From: Nemania diffusa
Lineage: Eukaryota; Ascomycota; Sordariomycetes; Xylariales; Xylariaceae
NCBI GenBank assembly: GCA_038501195.1
Contig: JBBPUQ010000005.1
Span: 2,790,001-2,854,000, forward strand
Direction of reading: 5' to 3'
DNA length: 64,000 nt
Both the position numbers and the translations under genes were made by a program. This document shows positions 33,714 through 45,733 of the stretch, piece by piece (positions within the stretch are counted from its first letter, which is position 1; the number at the start of each line of letters is the position of its first letter). The notes under the pieces were generated by a model. It searched no databases. It saw only the letters and a list, made by a program, of their open reading frames with translations, and had not been told where the DNA came from.

Positions 33714-36700
33714 ATGGTTCATTTGTTGCGGTCCAGTAGAGCCGAGAGTAATTTCTCTCTGCCTAGTAGTGACGAGGAGAGTGACGAAAAAGGGCCACTA
33801 GGCCTGACTACCCTCCACGACCCGCAAGAAGCAACACCGGCTGTCGACATCGTCTTTGTACATGGTCTTGGTGGTGGCAGCCGCAGAACATGGGCCAGGA
33901 CTGCTGACCCTTTGCACTTCTGGCCAAAAGCATGGCTTCCAGAGGATGTGGATTTCAGAGATGCCCGCATTCACTCGTTCGGCTATAATGCCGACTGGAG
34001 TGAACGACGTCAAAGTATCCTGACCATCCACGATTTTGCTCAGTCCCTTTTGGGGGAAATCAAGAACAACCCCTCAATCAGGAGGGGCAACACGAAGCTA
34101 ATCCTAGTAGGCCATAGCATGGGAGGGTGTGTTGTGAAGAAAGCATACATTCTTGCTCGTCAAGACATCACTTGTAAAGCTCTGGCTGAAAGAGTCCACT
34201 CTATGTTCTTCCTTGGAACGCCTCATCGAGGATCTGACTTGGCTGGCATTCTCCGGAGTATGCTCATGGTCGCCTGGGGAACAAAGCCTTTCGTCAATGA
34301 TCTCTTGCCAAACTGCTCTATACTCGCCGAGATCAATGACACCTTCCGTCATTATGCCTCAGACCTGCGCCTATGGTCTTTTTACGAGACTTTGCCTGTC
34401 AAAATGATGGTCGTGAGCAAGCTGGTCGTGGAGAAGCACTCAGCTACCCTGGGCTACGGCAACGAGGAGATTTCTTCCATGGATGCCGATCACCGTCACG
34501 TGTGTAAGTTCGATAATGTTACAGATCCCAATTATAGGAAACTCCGCAATGCTTTAACCACCGCGATTGATATAATAAAGGCCGAAAGTAAGTACACAGC
34601 CAAGACTTTTGCCAATAATAGTCTCCTGATAATCTACGAGATCCAGATCCTACTCCGCGCGAGACAATACTCAAGGTAGCAGGTATCTTGGGCATGACCG
34701 AGCCGGTATACGAGGACGATCTTGCTGCTCTGCAGGAGTTGAGGCATCCGGGGTCCTGCTTTTGGCTCACCGAGCAACCTGAGCTGAGCCGCTGGAAGCT
34801 GGGAAGCCCGAACAGCCCACCTGTTTTCTGGCTCACTGGGCGTCCTGCAACTGGCAAATCCGTGCTTTGCAGCCACGTGATTGACCAGCTAGGCGCGCAA
34901 AACCTGAAGTGTAGTTACTTCTTCTTCAAGCACGGCAAGATTGGCAGGTCGAGTTTGGCAGACTGTTTCCGTGGCCTTGCTTACCAAATGTCGCTCAACG
35001 ACCCGACCATCGCACAACGCGTTTTACAACTTGACCAGGATGGTGAATCATGGGACCAACATGATGATAGGGTGACTTGGAGAAAGCTATTTGTCAGGGC
35101 CATTTTCAGGCTCAGCACTATATCGTCTCATATCTGGGTCGTCGATGCCCTCGACGAATGTGTCAAATTCTCCAGCTGGTTCAAGCTACTTCCACAACTT
35201 CCCTCCGGTCTTCGACTATTCATCACAAGTCGAAACACCGACGAGATTGAGCGTGGCATCACGTCTCTTGGGTCGCGGATAGTTACACGGTCGTTGACCA
35301 ATCAGGATACAGGTATGAACATGTTATTGGCCTCTACACCACATCCCATGCCATTTATCAACCTGTCCACTGATGCTGACCCTACACAGCCGAAGACATG
35401 TACGCCTATATTTCCGCTAGGCTGGAATATCTGTCACTCGAGAACGTAGACGAGCTGCGTAGAAGGATTCTCACTAAGTCTCAGGGGTCTTTTCTCTGGG
35501 TGCGGTTGGTCTTGCAAGAATTCGAGAGCGCATACACGGACGAAGACATTGAGGCAATTCTGCAAGATGTGCCTGAAGGTCTGTACAAAATGTACAAGAG
35601 AATGCTGGAAATGATTGAAAGTGAAAGGCGGCGGACTAAACTTGCTAGATCCATTCTATCTTGGGTAGCTTTGGCATGTCGTCCGCTCACAATAGACGAA
35701 CTGCGATGTGCCATTAGGCTTGATATCAACGAGACGCCTTACAACATGGAGAAAGCCATTCCGACAGTCTGTGGCCAGCTCGTATTCATCGACCAAGCCT
35801 CTAGAGTTCACATGATACACGAGACAGCTAGGGAGTTCCTCTTGAGTGAAGATCTAGATTCTACTCTAGCTGTCAAGAGAGGTGGGCAGCACGGGCATTT
35901 GGCTCGGTTATTGTGCAAGTATCTTGCAACAGACGCAGTGAAAACACCCCAAGGCTTTCAGCCTTTTCGAGGGACCAAGCTTTCCATGACCATTGACACG
36001 TCATTGGTCGAATACGCCGCGAGGTTCTTCGCAGACCATTTGTACCGGTCAAATTCTAAGGAGGCGGCCCCGATACATGAGCTCTGTAGTTTTCTCAAGA
36101 GCAACATTCTGCATTGGTTCGAGCTTATCGCACAGGCAGGCAATCTTCAGCCTATCAACCGTACCGCTATCAACCTTGCAGGTTACCTAAGACGGAGGAC
36201 CAAATATGTGCCTCCTGTGGACAAGGACATCCAACTGGTGGATGCTTGGGCAACTGATCTCGTCAGAGTCAGTGCAAGGTTCCGATCAAAACTGCTTAGC
36301 TGCCCCTCGTCAATCCATTGCCTGATCCCGCCGTTCTGTCCGACAGGGTCGATCATCTTTACCTTGTTCATGACACAAACTCGGTCGTTAGTTGTCAAGG
36401 GTGCGAGAGAATTAGATTGGGACGACTGCCTGATCCGCATCGACTTTCAGAAGGGGCAAACCACGACAGTGGCTCATGGCATAACCTGTTTTGCCATCGG
36501 CATGTCTACGGGCCAAGTATCTCTGTATGACTGTGCGACAGTCCAGCACCTCTCTATCATGCGCCATCCAGAACGTGTCAGGCTACTTGAATTTAGCAGA
36601 AATGAGCGCTTGCTTGCTTCAGCAGGCCAAAAGAACATCGTAGTTTGGGAACCCAGGTCCTCATCGCAAATATGGTCGTCTCCATTAGTTTCCCCGCCGA

Positions 36701-38581
36701 TTGCAATGTGCTTCCCATCAGAAGTACTCATCCATACTAATCGAGCAAATCAGATCATTACTAGGTAACACGCCTGTACTCTACGTCATGTGCCCTGGCG
36801 GGCTGCTTCAACTTGCTAACTGCTGGCCAAGTAATGTAGACACCGGCGAGGTCCTGAGGGTGTCCTGGGACGGAAGCGAAAACAATTCCGAGGTTCCCGA
36901 TCAACCACCCAATAAAGCTGCCATCGCGCCAGAGTTGGGATTACTTGCGGTCGGATACCGTAGTCATCCGATCTTGATATTTGACACAGGGTCAGGTGTT
37001 TTACTAGGCTTTTGCAGCTCCGTGAAAAGCAACGGGATTGACGCAATGACCTTTAACCCCAACACGGACATATCCGCGTTAGTTGTCTCCAACACGGATG
37101 GGGATCTTTTGGTCTTCGATCCACGAACGACAGAACTCCGGTATCAAAAGTCTAATGTGTGTGCGCATGCACTGGCCTGCTCACCGAGTGGCAAAAGCCT
37201 AGTCACAGGCGGTTCACGCGGTACGATTGAGGTATACGACTTCGGTGGGCCTGATTGCACGTTTTTATCGTTAATCTATCGTATCAATTCTCACGAGGAG
37301 AGCGTGAGAAGTGTGGTATTTAGTGATGATGGCTTACGCCTCGTTGACTGTAGAGAATCGCAAGCCCGTGTATGGGAGCCAGCCATTCTGGTTCAGAAAG
37401 ATGCTGATATAGGAAGCCAAAGCGACATTAGCAGCCAGGTTACAATTGCTCCGAAGACATTTGGGGCTTTAGAAGACCCGGCCAATCCAGAAATCACCTC
37501 CATAGTGTGCCATTCCGACGGAGAACAGGTGATATGTGGGAAGACTAGTGGTGAAGTTGCGCTTTATTCCGTAGCAGACGGCCGAGAATTGAATGTACTT
37601 TACGGACATTCTCGAGGGACGTCTGTGGTGGCTATTGCTATGGTTGAACACCGACATATTGTGATCTCTGCGGATGAGTCTGGGAGGATCTTAATGGCCA
37701 ACATGGATCCCTTGAGCTCACATGGTCTGCAGGCTAAGCTAATAATGGACACAAGATTCAACAGCGTCGTCTTTGGCATGCTCGCCAATCCAGATCATGA
37801 CCGCCTCCTGATCATGGGGAGAGAAAGGGATGAGCTGTGGGAGTTACCCTCAGGCAAGGTGATCAACATAAGAACACCTGATGAAAACGGGCTTCGGTCA
37901 ATGATTATTCATCCCCAAGCACCAAACGCGTTCATCATGTTCACAACCACTATAGCTCGAGTATTTGACTGGTCAGACTTCAAAGAGCTTACGCCGGAGA
38001 CGGGGCTGCCCGTGCATCGAGACGGATTATCTTCAAGCAAAGATACCCTCATCAGTGCTACCTATTATGGCAGCATGCCCATTGTTGAAGCCGTGAAGAC
38101 TGTAGGTGAGACGTCAGGCACTCACCTCTTCTGTTGGGACATAGTCTCTTCAGATACGATGGCAGACACCAGGATTCTAGGATCAAAGATCGGACTTCTG
38201 ACTCCAGTCCTACGCGATGCCATCGCTGTAGTTGGATCAACCTTGATATTTCTTGATAGAGACCTGTGGGTTTGCAGTCTCGATCTCAACACCTTCAACA
38301 GCGCCCCGTACGGAAAGCGGCATTTCTTCATTCTTTCAGAGTGGTTGAATGTCAATGGAGACATGCTGTACGCTATGACCTCCAAGAAGGATTTTGTCTT
38401 CGTTAATAAACATGGCCTCGTCGTTGTCAAGGCCGGCCTAGACTTCTCGGAGGTCATAACTCTTAGCCAACAGCAGGGCTGGACTGTGCATTCGGGTAGT
38501 ATGCATCGGAGGACGTCAAACGGCATTATCCCCAAGGTCAGCAGCATGGGGGGGACCTCGGGGACAAGAACTCAAGCCTAG
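33714..38581 (+). CDS. STAND NLR-like: lipase-NACHT-WD40 protein
   Basis: Four exons, 33714-34587, 34647-35312, 35390-36764 and 36832-38581, give 1554 residues from the first ATG. The N-terminal alpha/beta-hydrolase domain (VDIVFVHGLGGG, nucleophile motif GHSMGG near residue 133, FFLGTPHRGSD) is of the SesB/PGAP1-like lipase type. A NACHT NTPase follows: the P-loop WLTGRPATGKSVL near residue 357, the Walker B IWVVDALDEC near 455 and the downstream FITSRN. A helical winged region (CRPLTIDELRCAI, HETAREFLL) comes next, then an irregular WD40-type beta-propeller region from about residue 900 to the end. This is the architecture of fungal NOD-like receptors tied to heterokaryon incompatibility and innate-type self/non-self sensing. 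The ligand is unknown. The last intron has a GCTAAC branch site. The frame is intact throughout. The 5' end may extend further upstream. Confidence 0.85.
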
Positions 38582-39214
38582 ACGAACGCGGGCCTGAGAT
38601 AGAATGCATATAAGCCTTTTCACTTATCGCACTGGCCCTTTCTGAGATTTAAGACATTTGGATACATTCAGTATGTATTTAAATCCCCGTGCTTGCTCTC
38701 GTACCGAAGCAGCGGTTTCCACGCCCCTTCCAATGTTTCGTAGGCAGCCACAACCACTTCCCCAAGCCACACACACTAGCCACGAGAGCCATCATCAAGT
38801 ACCTTAGGTATCTTAGAAGGTAGGACCTGGTTATGTAGGTACCTAAGGTAGGTAAATGAGTACCTACCCAGGTACCTACAGGCTTAAAGCACTCAGGTGA
38901 GAACCCCATTACGAAATAGGATTGTAAGACCCATCTTGGAGGTACTTATTATTTAACCATGGGATTTCTATCCGGGCCTGTACTGGCAATGCCTGTACGT
39001 CAGGTAAGACTCGATCACCGACCTCTAAGCATATGGGATTTTCAATAAGCCTGGGATTCCGCTGGGTATAAGTCTGTATATATAAATAAATACACTTGCC
39101 TGCCTGCAATACGTTGGCGTGACGCTGATGCAATGCTTCCGCATTTTCGTTGTCGGCCGAAGCGCGCAGCTCAAAATCCTAGGCCCTTCCCCCTGGTCCC
39201 AAATGTCTAGAAAT
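38582..39214. other. Intergenic between convergent genes
   Basis: No gene is seen. A GGTACCTA/AGGTAGG cluster lies at 38800-38882. Confidence 0.55.
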
Positions 39215-41581
39215 CTAATCAATCTCCACGTCAAGCTCTAAATCTAGGGAGGCAATTATGTCATCATCAACGAGAGGTCGATGGATCTGAGGGATGCCCT
39301 TCTTGTCCTTTCCGGCCTGGTGATGCTGCATTTGTAGCTTCTGTAGATGAGGAAGCAGTGGAGCCTTTCCGCTAGAATTGTGCTTAGGTGTTCCATTCGC
39401 AGGGCTCCCATCGGCAGGTGTCGGGGTTTCGCTACCATCAGCCGGGGTGGCGTTCCGCTCCTCAACCTTCCGCACTTTTGCTCGCTCCAATATCTGCGCT
39501 TTGCGAACGGCCTCGGCATTGTCCCGACGTCTCTGTATGTTTAGCTGCGCGAGCCGGTCTTGCTGTGACGGGGCTGAGGGCGACGCTGACTTCTTGTTCG
39601 GCACTAAGCTCGTCCTAAAAGCTAATTTTGGCACCTCCAACTTGTCTAACTGCCCCTGTAATTCGGCAATCCGGGCCTCGTCACCTTGCTCTTTGGCGGC
39701 TTCCAGCTTATTAAGGAGGCGATTTCGCTCAGAAGAGTCGTACTTCTTCTTCAAGTTTTGCATGCGCGCAAGCTTGTCGCTGACCTCTTTTTCGGTCCAT
39801 GTCCGATTCCGCAGCGCATTGATGTCGTCGATCTTGGCGTCCACTTGGGCCTTTTTGGGGAAGGGCACGCTGTCGTCCTGGCAGACCCTGTAGAAACGCT
39901 GGTACTGGGACTATATTGTGTTAGGCGGCAGTGGTGGCGAACAGGGAGCGGGAAGGGCACTTACCTCGTCGAAGGGTGAGTCAGAGCAAGCGATGAAGGG
40001 ATAATCTTTCACTGTTTTCCCATGGGCGATTCTGACATACTGATCCGTGACAAAGCTCTGTTGGTTCATCTTTTGCATGGCATAGGGCCTGCCCTGTGTG
40101 AATCCTACACCGTAGCGTGAGCCAAAGCGAGCGACGAATCAAGGTGACGACGATGCATACCTTTGATTACTCCCATCTGATACTCTGTCTCACCAGTGTC
40201 GCGATTTGGTCCAACTGCAACACGACAATAACAACCAGTGATAGCGTCATCAAAGCCTGGGTAGAAACAGACTTCGGCAAAGCGACTGCGGCTAAGGCGG
40301 ACTCGTTCAAAGTCGCGCAAGTCGGCAGGAGGAGCATCTCTTTTTTCCGGGGTCGGCGACTTGGACAGCTTGCGACCGTAGTTGCTGGCCCATTCTACGT
40401 CACTGTGGGCATCATCGCCCTGTATGCTGTCCCGCGTGGACGGCTTGCCCCGGTTCCGCTCGCGGTCCTCCTCCCTGCGACGCTGACGGTCCTCCTTCTC
40501 GGCGCGGGCGCGACGGAGGGATGCGATGCCGGCGCTGGTCTCCCCCACTTTAGAGCCGCCGATCTTAGTGCGCTGGCGCGATGTCTTTCGCTGGCCGTCC
40601 TCGAGCTCAGCAGTGCCTGCCTTGCGTTTCTTAGCGGACTGGCTGCTCTCTTGTTTGTTGACCTGCAGAAGTCTGCGAAGGAGCGTGTTCTGGCGCTCAC
40701 GGTCAATCTCTTCTTGGCGCTTTGCGATCAGTTGCTCTCGCTCTAGCTCTGGCATGGCTAAGATTTCGTCCTTCTCGGCCTCACTGGCATAAATGCCCTC
40801 GACGGGGTACTTTAGTTCTCCATCGTCTTCCATCTTGCCATTTGCGGTATGGCTGACCGGGAACGAATCTGATTCCGAATCCGACTCGTCCATGGGTGCC
40901 GACTCATCAGATGCAGGCGAGGCGCCAACCGAGGACCTGGAAGGATGAACAAGTTGCATGTTAGTTGCCGGTTGTGTTTAGACTGGAAGTAAGAAGGCGC
41001 GAATGAGTAAGAATGGGAAAAATATCACAATGGTTAAAATCTAGACGGTATTGGGAAGTTGCGGGGAAGCGGTAATGGCTTGTATAGATAGCAGGGCAAA
41101 CAAAGGGGGCGGGCAAAGATTCTCAAGCGCTGCGGTAGGAAGGTATAGCGTATAGAGGTAGACAAACATATGGGAAGGCAGGTGGGTAAGTAGGTGGGTA
41201 GATAGGTGGTGACGATGATGAGGCGAGACCAGCCAACCCGCCAGAGGTACAGTGAAGTGAATGCGATGCAGTGCAAGTCAGGTACAGCCGGAGGAGTCAC
41301 GGCAACCCAGCAACCATGTTGGCTGATCCCGTCCATCACGCCCCAAGAACGGCAATGCTATTCGGGGTATGCCTCGTTACTTACGCTTCGCCTTCTTCCT
41401 CCTCGTCCGAATCCTCCTGCCTCCTCCGGCGCGGCTTGGCTGCCGGTGTGCCCTTACTCTGCTTCGCTCCAGGCTCTGGCGACTCGGAGCCCTGGCGGCT
41501 TGGGCCCGAGTTTTCTACCTCTTCATCGGACGCATCGTCGCCTCCGACGAGGGCAAGAAACTCATCATCGACGTCGGCCAT
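39215..41581 (-). CDS. RTF1: RNA polymerase-associated protein Rtf1
   Basis: Four exons, 41385-41581, 40161-40936, 39965-40104 and 39215-39910, give 602 residues. Rtf1 is a Paf1-complex subunit acting in the nucleus on transcription elongation and histone H2B ubiquitination. The acidic N-terminus (MADVDDEFLALVGGDDASDE) and Ser/Asp-rich stretch precede a charged region that contains the histone-modification segment. The Plus3 domain then begins around residue 220 (DLRDFERVRLSRSRFAEVCF, GCYCRVAVG, YQMGVIKGFTQGRPY) and is followed by a basic coiled-coil tail (EVSDKLARMQNLKKKYDSSE). The C-terminal sequence LVDDDIIASLDLELDVEID closes the family pattern. The first intron is long for this window (448 bp); the others are short with standard signals. 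Confidence 0.92.
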
Positions 41582-43062
41582 GATGGCAATCTCGTGTGTT
41601 GCGGGCTATTTACGCGGGCGAGGCTGGCTTTATGATGCGCGTGTCGCAAGGGGTACGTGCGGCAACGAAATGGAGGCCTCGGCCTATTGAACACAGATTG
41701 CTATATATGTGAGAAATTAGATGAGATTGACTCAAGCCAAGATGGTGATATGATAGCAAAAAAAGAAAGAAAAGAAAGAAAATTGACGTGTGAAGATGGC
41801 GAACGCGTCGATTCTCGGTGATGGGACAGCGGTGGATGATAGGTATGGTTCCGTGAAGAGAGGTCTATAAATGAGTCTTGGAAGAGAAGTTGGAAATCTA
41901 TCTAAGTTACAATTGCTTACATACCTACAGCATGTGGGTCTTAGCCTTAGCCTTCAACACCTTAAATCAAGTATACCTAGGTAGGCCCATTTAACCCCAC
42001 CTGACTATATCTAATTGATTTAGCATATGTACCTAGCCTACCTAGGTAGTTTATTATAGCTTAGCGCTAACTCTCTACTCCGTACTGTAGGTAGCTGTCC
42101 CTCAAGGTAAAACTCACTAAAATGCGGTTCTAGGTTTTACCAAATGCCAAGTATGCACCGAACTTGGCTTAGCGCAGTTGCTGCTTTTTCTCAGGCTCGG
42201 CTCAGCCAGCTATCAGTCAGGTCACTGACTGTGAAACGGCCATTGTGCATTTATGCATTGCTTTATGCAGCAATGAGGCACACCTGAAAACGGTTCCAAC
42301 CCTCAAAACGGTTCCAGTCCTTAAAACCGTTACAGCCGATTTTAACGAACAGGGCCCACTGATGACCTATGGGCACGGCTTTTACACGACTAGACAATAT
42401 GTCAACGCCTTACCGCCTGTCATCTATATGCCTGGGAGCGTATCTTCGGGATACAAGCTATTTCACAGAAGGCGACGACGAGATTAGCGGTGTGCCCGTC
42501 TCGAAAAAGACCATGCTGCTCTTTCCTCGATGAGTTGAGATAACGGACGACGGAATTAGCGACGTGCCCATCTTGAAAGATCTAAAAGAGACAGTACCTA
42601 CTATTGTGCATCGAGCGTGTCGGTGCCGTCCCGTATAAGCTTGTCTCGGGAGAGGGCGTTATGAGCGGGACAGTTTGGGACAATGGGGTACAGAGCTCGG
42701 CGGTAGCGGTGACAAGACTAATGCGAGAGACGGTTATAGTGACAGTTTGGGTGAACAGTTCAGCAGTCGTTGTCCCCCCAGCATCAGACGTGGCGTATAA
42801 GGAATCTGGACTACTTAATAGTTGTCTGGGTGATGGCAGTTGGGGATGACGAGAGCCAATGATCAGTGTGTGAGCTCTGGGCGATGATGATGGTAGTGGG
42901 CGATGTTGGGGTCCGTGAAGGCGACAGGCGTAAGTCCTGCGCGAAACTTGACAACATGGATTTGTACGCCCAGCCAGAAGATATTTGAAACGAAAGAGAG
43001 CTGTCTGACCATTGAAGCAATGTGACATGAGATCCCGTTTTTGCGGTTATCCGTCATCCATC
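41582..43062. other. Intergenic, short tandem repeats
   Basis: No credible gene. Three tandem 18-bp units containing AAAACGGTTCCA (the last is diverged) lie at 42284-42337. A looser direct duplication sharing ATTAGCG and GTGCCC followed by TTGAAA- or TCGAAA-type sequence lies near 42474-42515 and 42548-42590. CCTAGGTA motifs occur at 41975-42052. Confidence 0.5.
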
Positions 43063-44121
43063 TCATAATCCTCCACGTCTCGTCCACTCCGGCTCTGTGA
43101 CCGCAACCATCCCTCCCTCACTAGAAGCCCAGAGCTCCTTTGCCTCTACGCAGTCCCAAAAATGACGCATGAACCCGTCTCGTGAATAGAGACGCTCTCG
43201 GCGAGAAAAGTTGGCATCGCTGAAGTTGGCCTCCATAGCGATCTGACAGCCCTTGCAAGATATCCCCAACTGCAAGTCGCCAGTCGCCAAATTGAAATAT
43301 GGCAGCCGACAGGCCGCCATACATCTCAGGACTGGAGAATCGGGTAGCTTGCCTAGAATGGCCCGGGGGTCTTCGTCGTGGTCTGCTCGAGGGAACTGCA
43401 GAGCATGATGTCCGGATACGAGTTTTCGTCGACTCGTGTACTCCTTTTCGTTTGACGAATATGACCCAGGGATGGAGTGTATCACCGGATGAGATCTTTT
43501 GAGCGACGTCGCTAGTCTGCGTGATTCTTTTTGAAGCGAATGAAAGGAGATGATCCGGAAATCTGGTGCAGACTCGATACAGGCGAAACAACAGCGAGTT
43601 GCGCTGGGAAGGAAAAGGAACCCGCCAAACGAGCCACAAATAACGCAGAGCTCGGTCAGAAGAGCTGCATGTAAGTCTGAGATGCTAGTGTGGTGCGAAA
43701 GACCTGTCCGAGACAGAGCCCATATGCATTCAAGGGAATGTTGGCGGAGTCGGTGATATTGTGGAATGCTCCCAATTGTCTCCCGAGCGCTCCGGCTGGC
43801 CTGGCTGAAGTTCAGGGCAGACTGAAGGTCGAGCAAAAGGCAAATGGATGAAAGAAGCTCAAACGGGAGACGTTGAAGTCGGCCCAGGCCTGAGCTTGCG
43901 GATTCGCCAAAACTCTTGAACAGGGACGAACGAGCGTGATCGTGTTGTCCAGGTTCTGCTGTGACAACCTTGGCGTCAAAGTCTCTCCTATGATATGATG
44001 TGATGCGCAGAATAGCTTCGGATTCGAGGCTTTCGCAGGACTTTTGGTCGAGCTCATGTGGCAACATGGCTAATATGGCGTTGTAAATGCTAAGTTTGTG
44101 ATTTGGTGAAGATGCATTCAA
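43063..44121 (-). CDS. F-box protein
   Basis: A single exon encodes 352 residues. Residues about 80-125 form an F-box (LGRLQRLPFELLSSICLLLD, then LNFSQASRSARETI), the Skp1-binding module of SCF ubiquitin ligases. A Cys-containing region follows (CVICGSFGGFLFLP, CCFAC) and, near the end, SCKGCQIAME with RDGFMRHFWDC, a pattern I associate with fungal F-box proteins. No leucine-rich or WD repeats are seen, so the substrate-binding mode is unknown. Start at the first Met (44121) is favoured because the frame is clean; a later Met is possible. Confidence 0.8.
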   Translation of the reverse strand: MNASSPNHKLSIYNAILAMLPHELDQKSCESLESEAILRITSYHRRDFDAKVVTAEPGQHDHARSSLFKSFGESASSGLGRLQRLPFELLSSICLLLDLQSALNFSQASRSARETIGSIPQYHRLRQHSLECIWALSRTGLSHHTSISDLHAALLTELCVICGSFGGFLFLPSATRCCFACIESAPDFRIISFHSLQKESRRLATSLKRSHPVIHSIPGSYSSNEKEYTSRRKLVSGHHALQFPRADHDEDPRAILGKLPDSPVLRCMAACRLPYFNLATGDLQLGISCKGCQIAMEANFSDANFSRRERLYSRDGFMRHFWDCVEAKELWASSEGGMVAVTEPEWTRRGGL

Positions 44122-45094
44122 AAGCTGCGCGCGGCCTCAATTCTGACAACTCAATCTTCATGCTGATAGATGTGGAAATGAGGTCAAGTTATGAGGGACA
44201 GCATGGCATTCGGTTGTATTTTCTTGTCTGAAGGTTGAGTATTCCAGGAACATGATTGTGGGAATGACTACCTAGGCTATATGTATTTGGTTGAGGTCAG
44301 GCTAGTGTAGCTTGGACACCAGCCACAGGATCTTCCCGTATGGCGTTCATCTCAACAATAGAATGCGAGGTCAGTCGTGATGGGATTCATTCGTATGTAC
44401 TGTGGTTGGAAGAGAAGAAACATGGCGTGGTGTCTTGTTTGCTTTCCCAAGCTTCTCCCCATTTTTATTTCTACCAACCAGAGATCAGAGGGGGCTTTAC
44501 TTGGACAGAAGATGAAAGAGTATAGGTATACAACGAGAACTTCTTTGTTAGGGGTAAGATGGAATACCCCCCCTACGCCCTACATCCCACTTGGTGACTG
44601 CGGCGCGAACAGGCGTACCAAGTACAACATCGCGAACAGCGGCTTCGGCGCGTTTTTTATAAGAATATGTTGAGTTGAACGTACATATGTACGACGCCGC
44701 ATCGCCGGAATCCCTACTCGAAAAGAAGCCAATCAGCAGCAGCAACGCCTATCACCTTATAGTACCGAATAAGAGTATTCTGCTTACCCTCATTATATGC
44801 GATATCGTACTACAGCCCATTCAACAGTAACCAAACTATTATCATAGGAACCACAGCCGTAGCCGTAGATTCAACTAAGAAAGCTGTTTGAGTATCGTCG
44901 GTAACCTAATCATATCCCTACACGTTTCCTACCGGGTTGGTGAGCTCGATCTTGACCATCTTTATATGCTGCTAGGGGTAAGGCCGCCCTGGCGAGGGGG
45001 TCTGAGTCCATAATGAGTGGCGAGGCCAACATCACGAGACTTGCCATCTACGATGAGGAGGGGGGTACGCAAGGATACTATCACAGCACTTCCA

Positions 45095-45136
<42 letters not shown>

Positions 45137-45250
45137 ACTGAATAATCCAATCGCCTTCATCAATCCTCCTCACCCGGCAGATGGCAAGCCAGAAAACATG
45201 ACGGAAGGAGACATGACGGGCAACAGAAGCGCGATAGCTTAGGTGAATTG

Positions 45251-45272
45251 AGCGACTTCCTAGGAAGTCGCT
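45251..45272. repeat. Perfect 22-bp palindrome
   Basis: The half-site AGCGACTTCCT is followed directly by its own reverse complement, without a loop. It lies about 280 bp upstream of the COQ7 start. Confidence 0.85.
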
Positions 45273-45286
45273 TAAACGGATCACTT

Positions 45287-45320
45287 AAACGGATCTCATA
45301 ATGCATACTGAGATCCGTTT
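45287..45320. repeat. Hairpin, 12-bp arms and 10-nt loop
   Basis: The left arm AAACGGATCTCA (45287-45298) is the exact reverse complement of TGAGATCCGTTT (45309-45320). The left arm's CTTAAACGGATC also occurs once more just upstream (45271-45282) as a direct repeat. It could be a transcript hairpin or a binding site; nothing shows which. Confidence 0.8.
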
Positions 45321-45554
45321 TACAATTTTGTTTTTGTGTAATTACGGTATTAGAAATTATGCAAGAAAGAGCGGGTCTTGCTCAGGATAGGGCTCAGGCT
45401 CAGGCTAAAAGCGGCGTGGCTCAGGTTGGCTTCCCATTCCGGTTCAGGATGGTAAAACCTATCTCGGGGGTACCTACCGATCCTGTGAATATGCATGGAG
45501 AAGCCTCTCTCCCGTCCTCTATCACCAGTCTCGTTCAATTATCAGCACCGAGCC

Positions 45555-45700
45555 ATGGCTTCATCCCAGCGCCTCCTCCGACTGCGCCTGATGCGGCCGC
45601 ATCGGCCACATACCCTATCGTTCATTCGCGACCGCTCTCTATTCGCAACCGGTCTTGCGCCGAGCCGAAACTGCCTCTCCACGACTGCTGGTAGAAACCA

Positions 45701-45733
<33 letters not shown>

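Larger units (their letters stand above)
44122..45554. other. Intergenic with poly-A run and two palindromes
   Basis: No gene is supported. A run of about 30 A lies at 45104-45133. Two perfect inverted repeats lie at 45251-45272 and 45287-45320 (separate entries). The stretch 45360-45554 should be the leader of COQ7. Confidence 0.55.
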
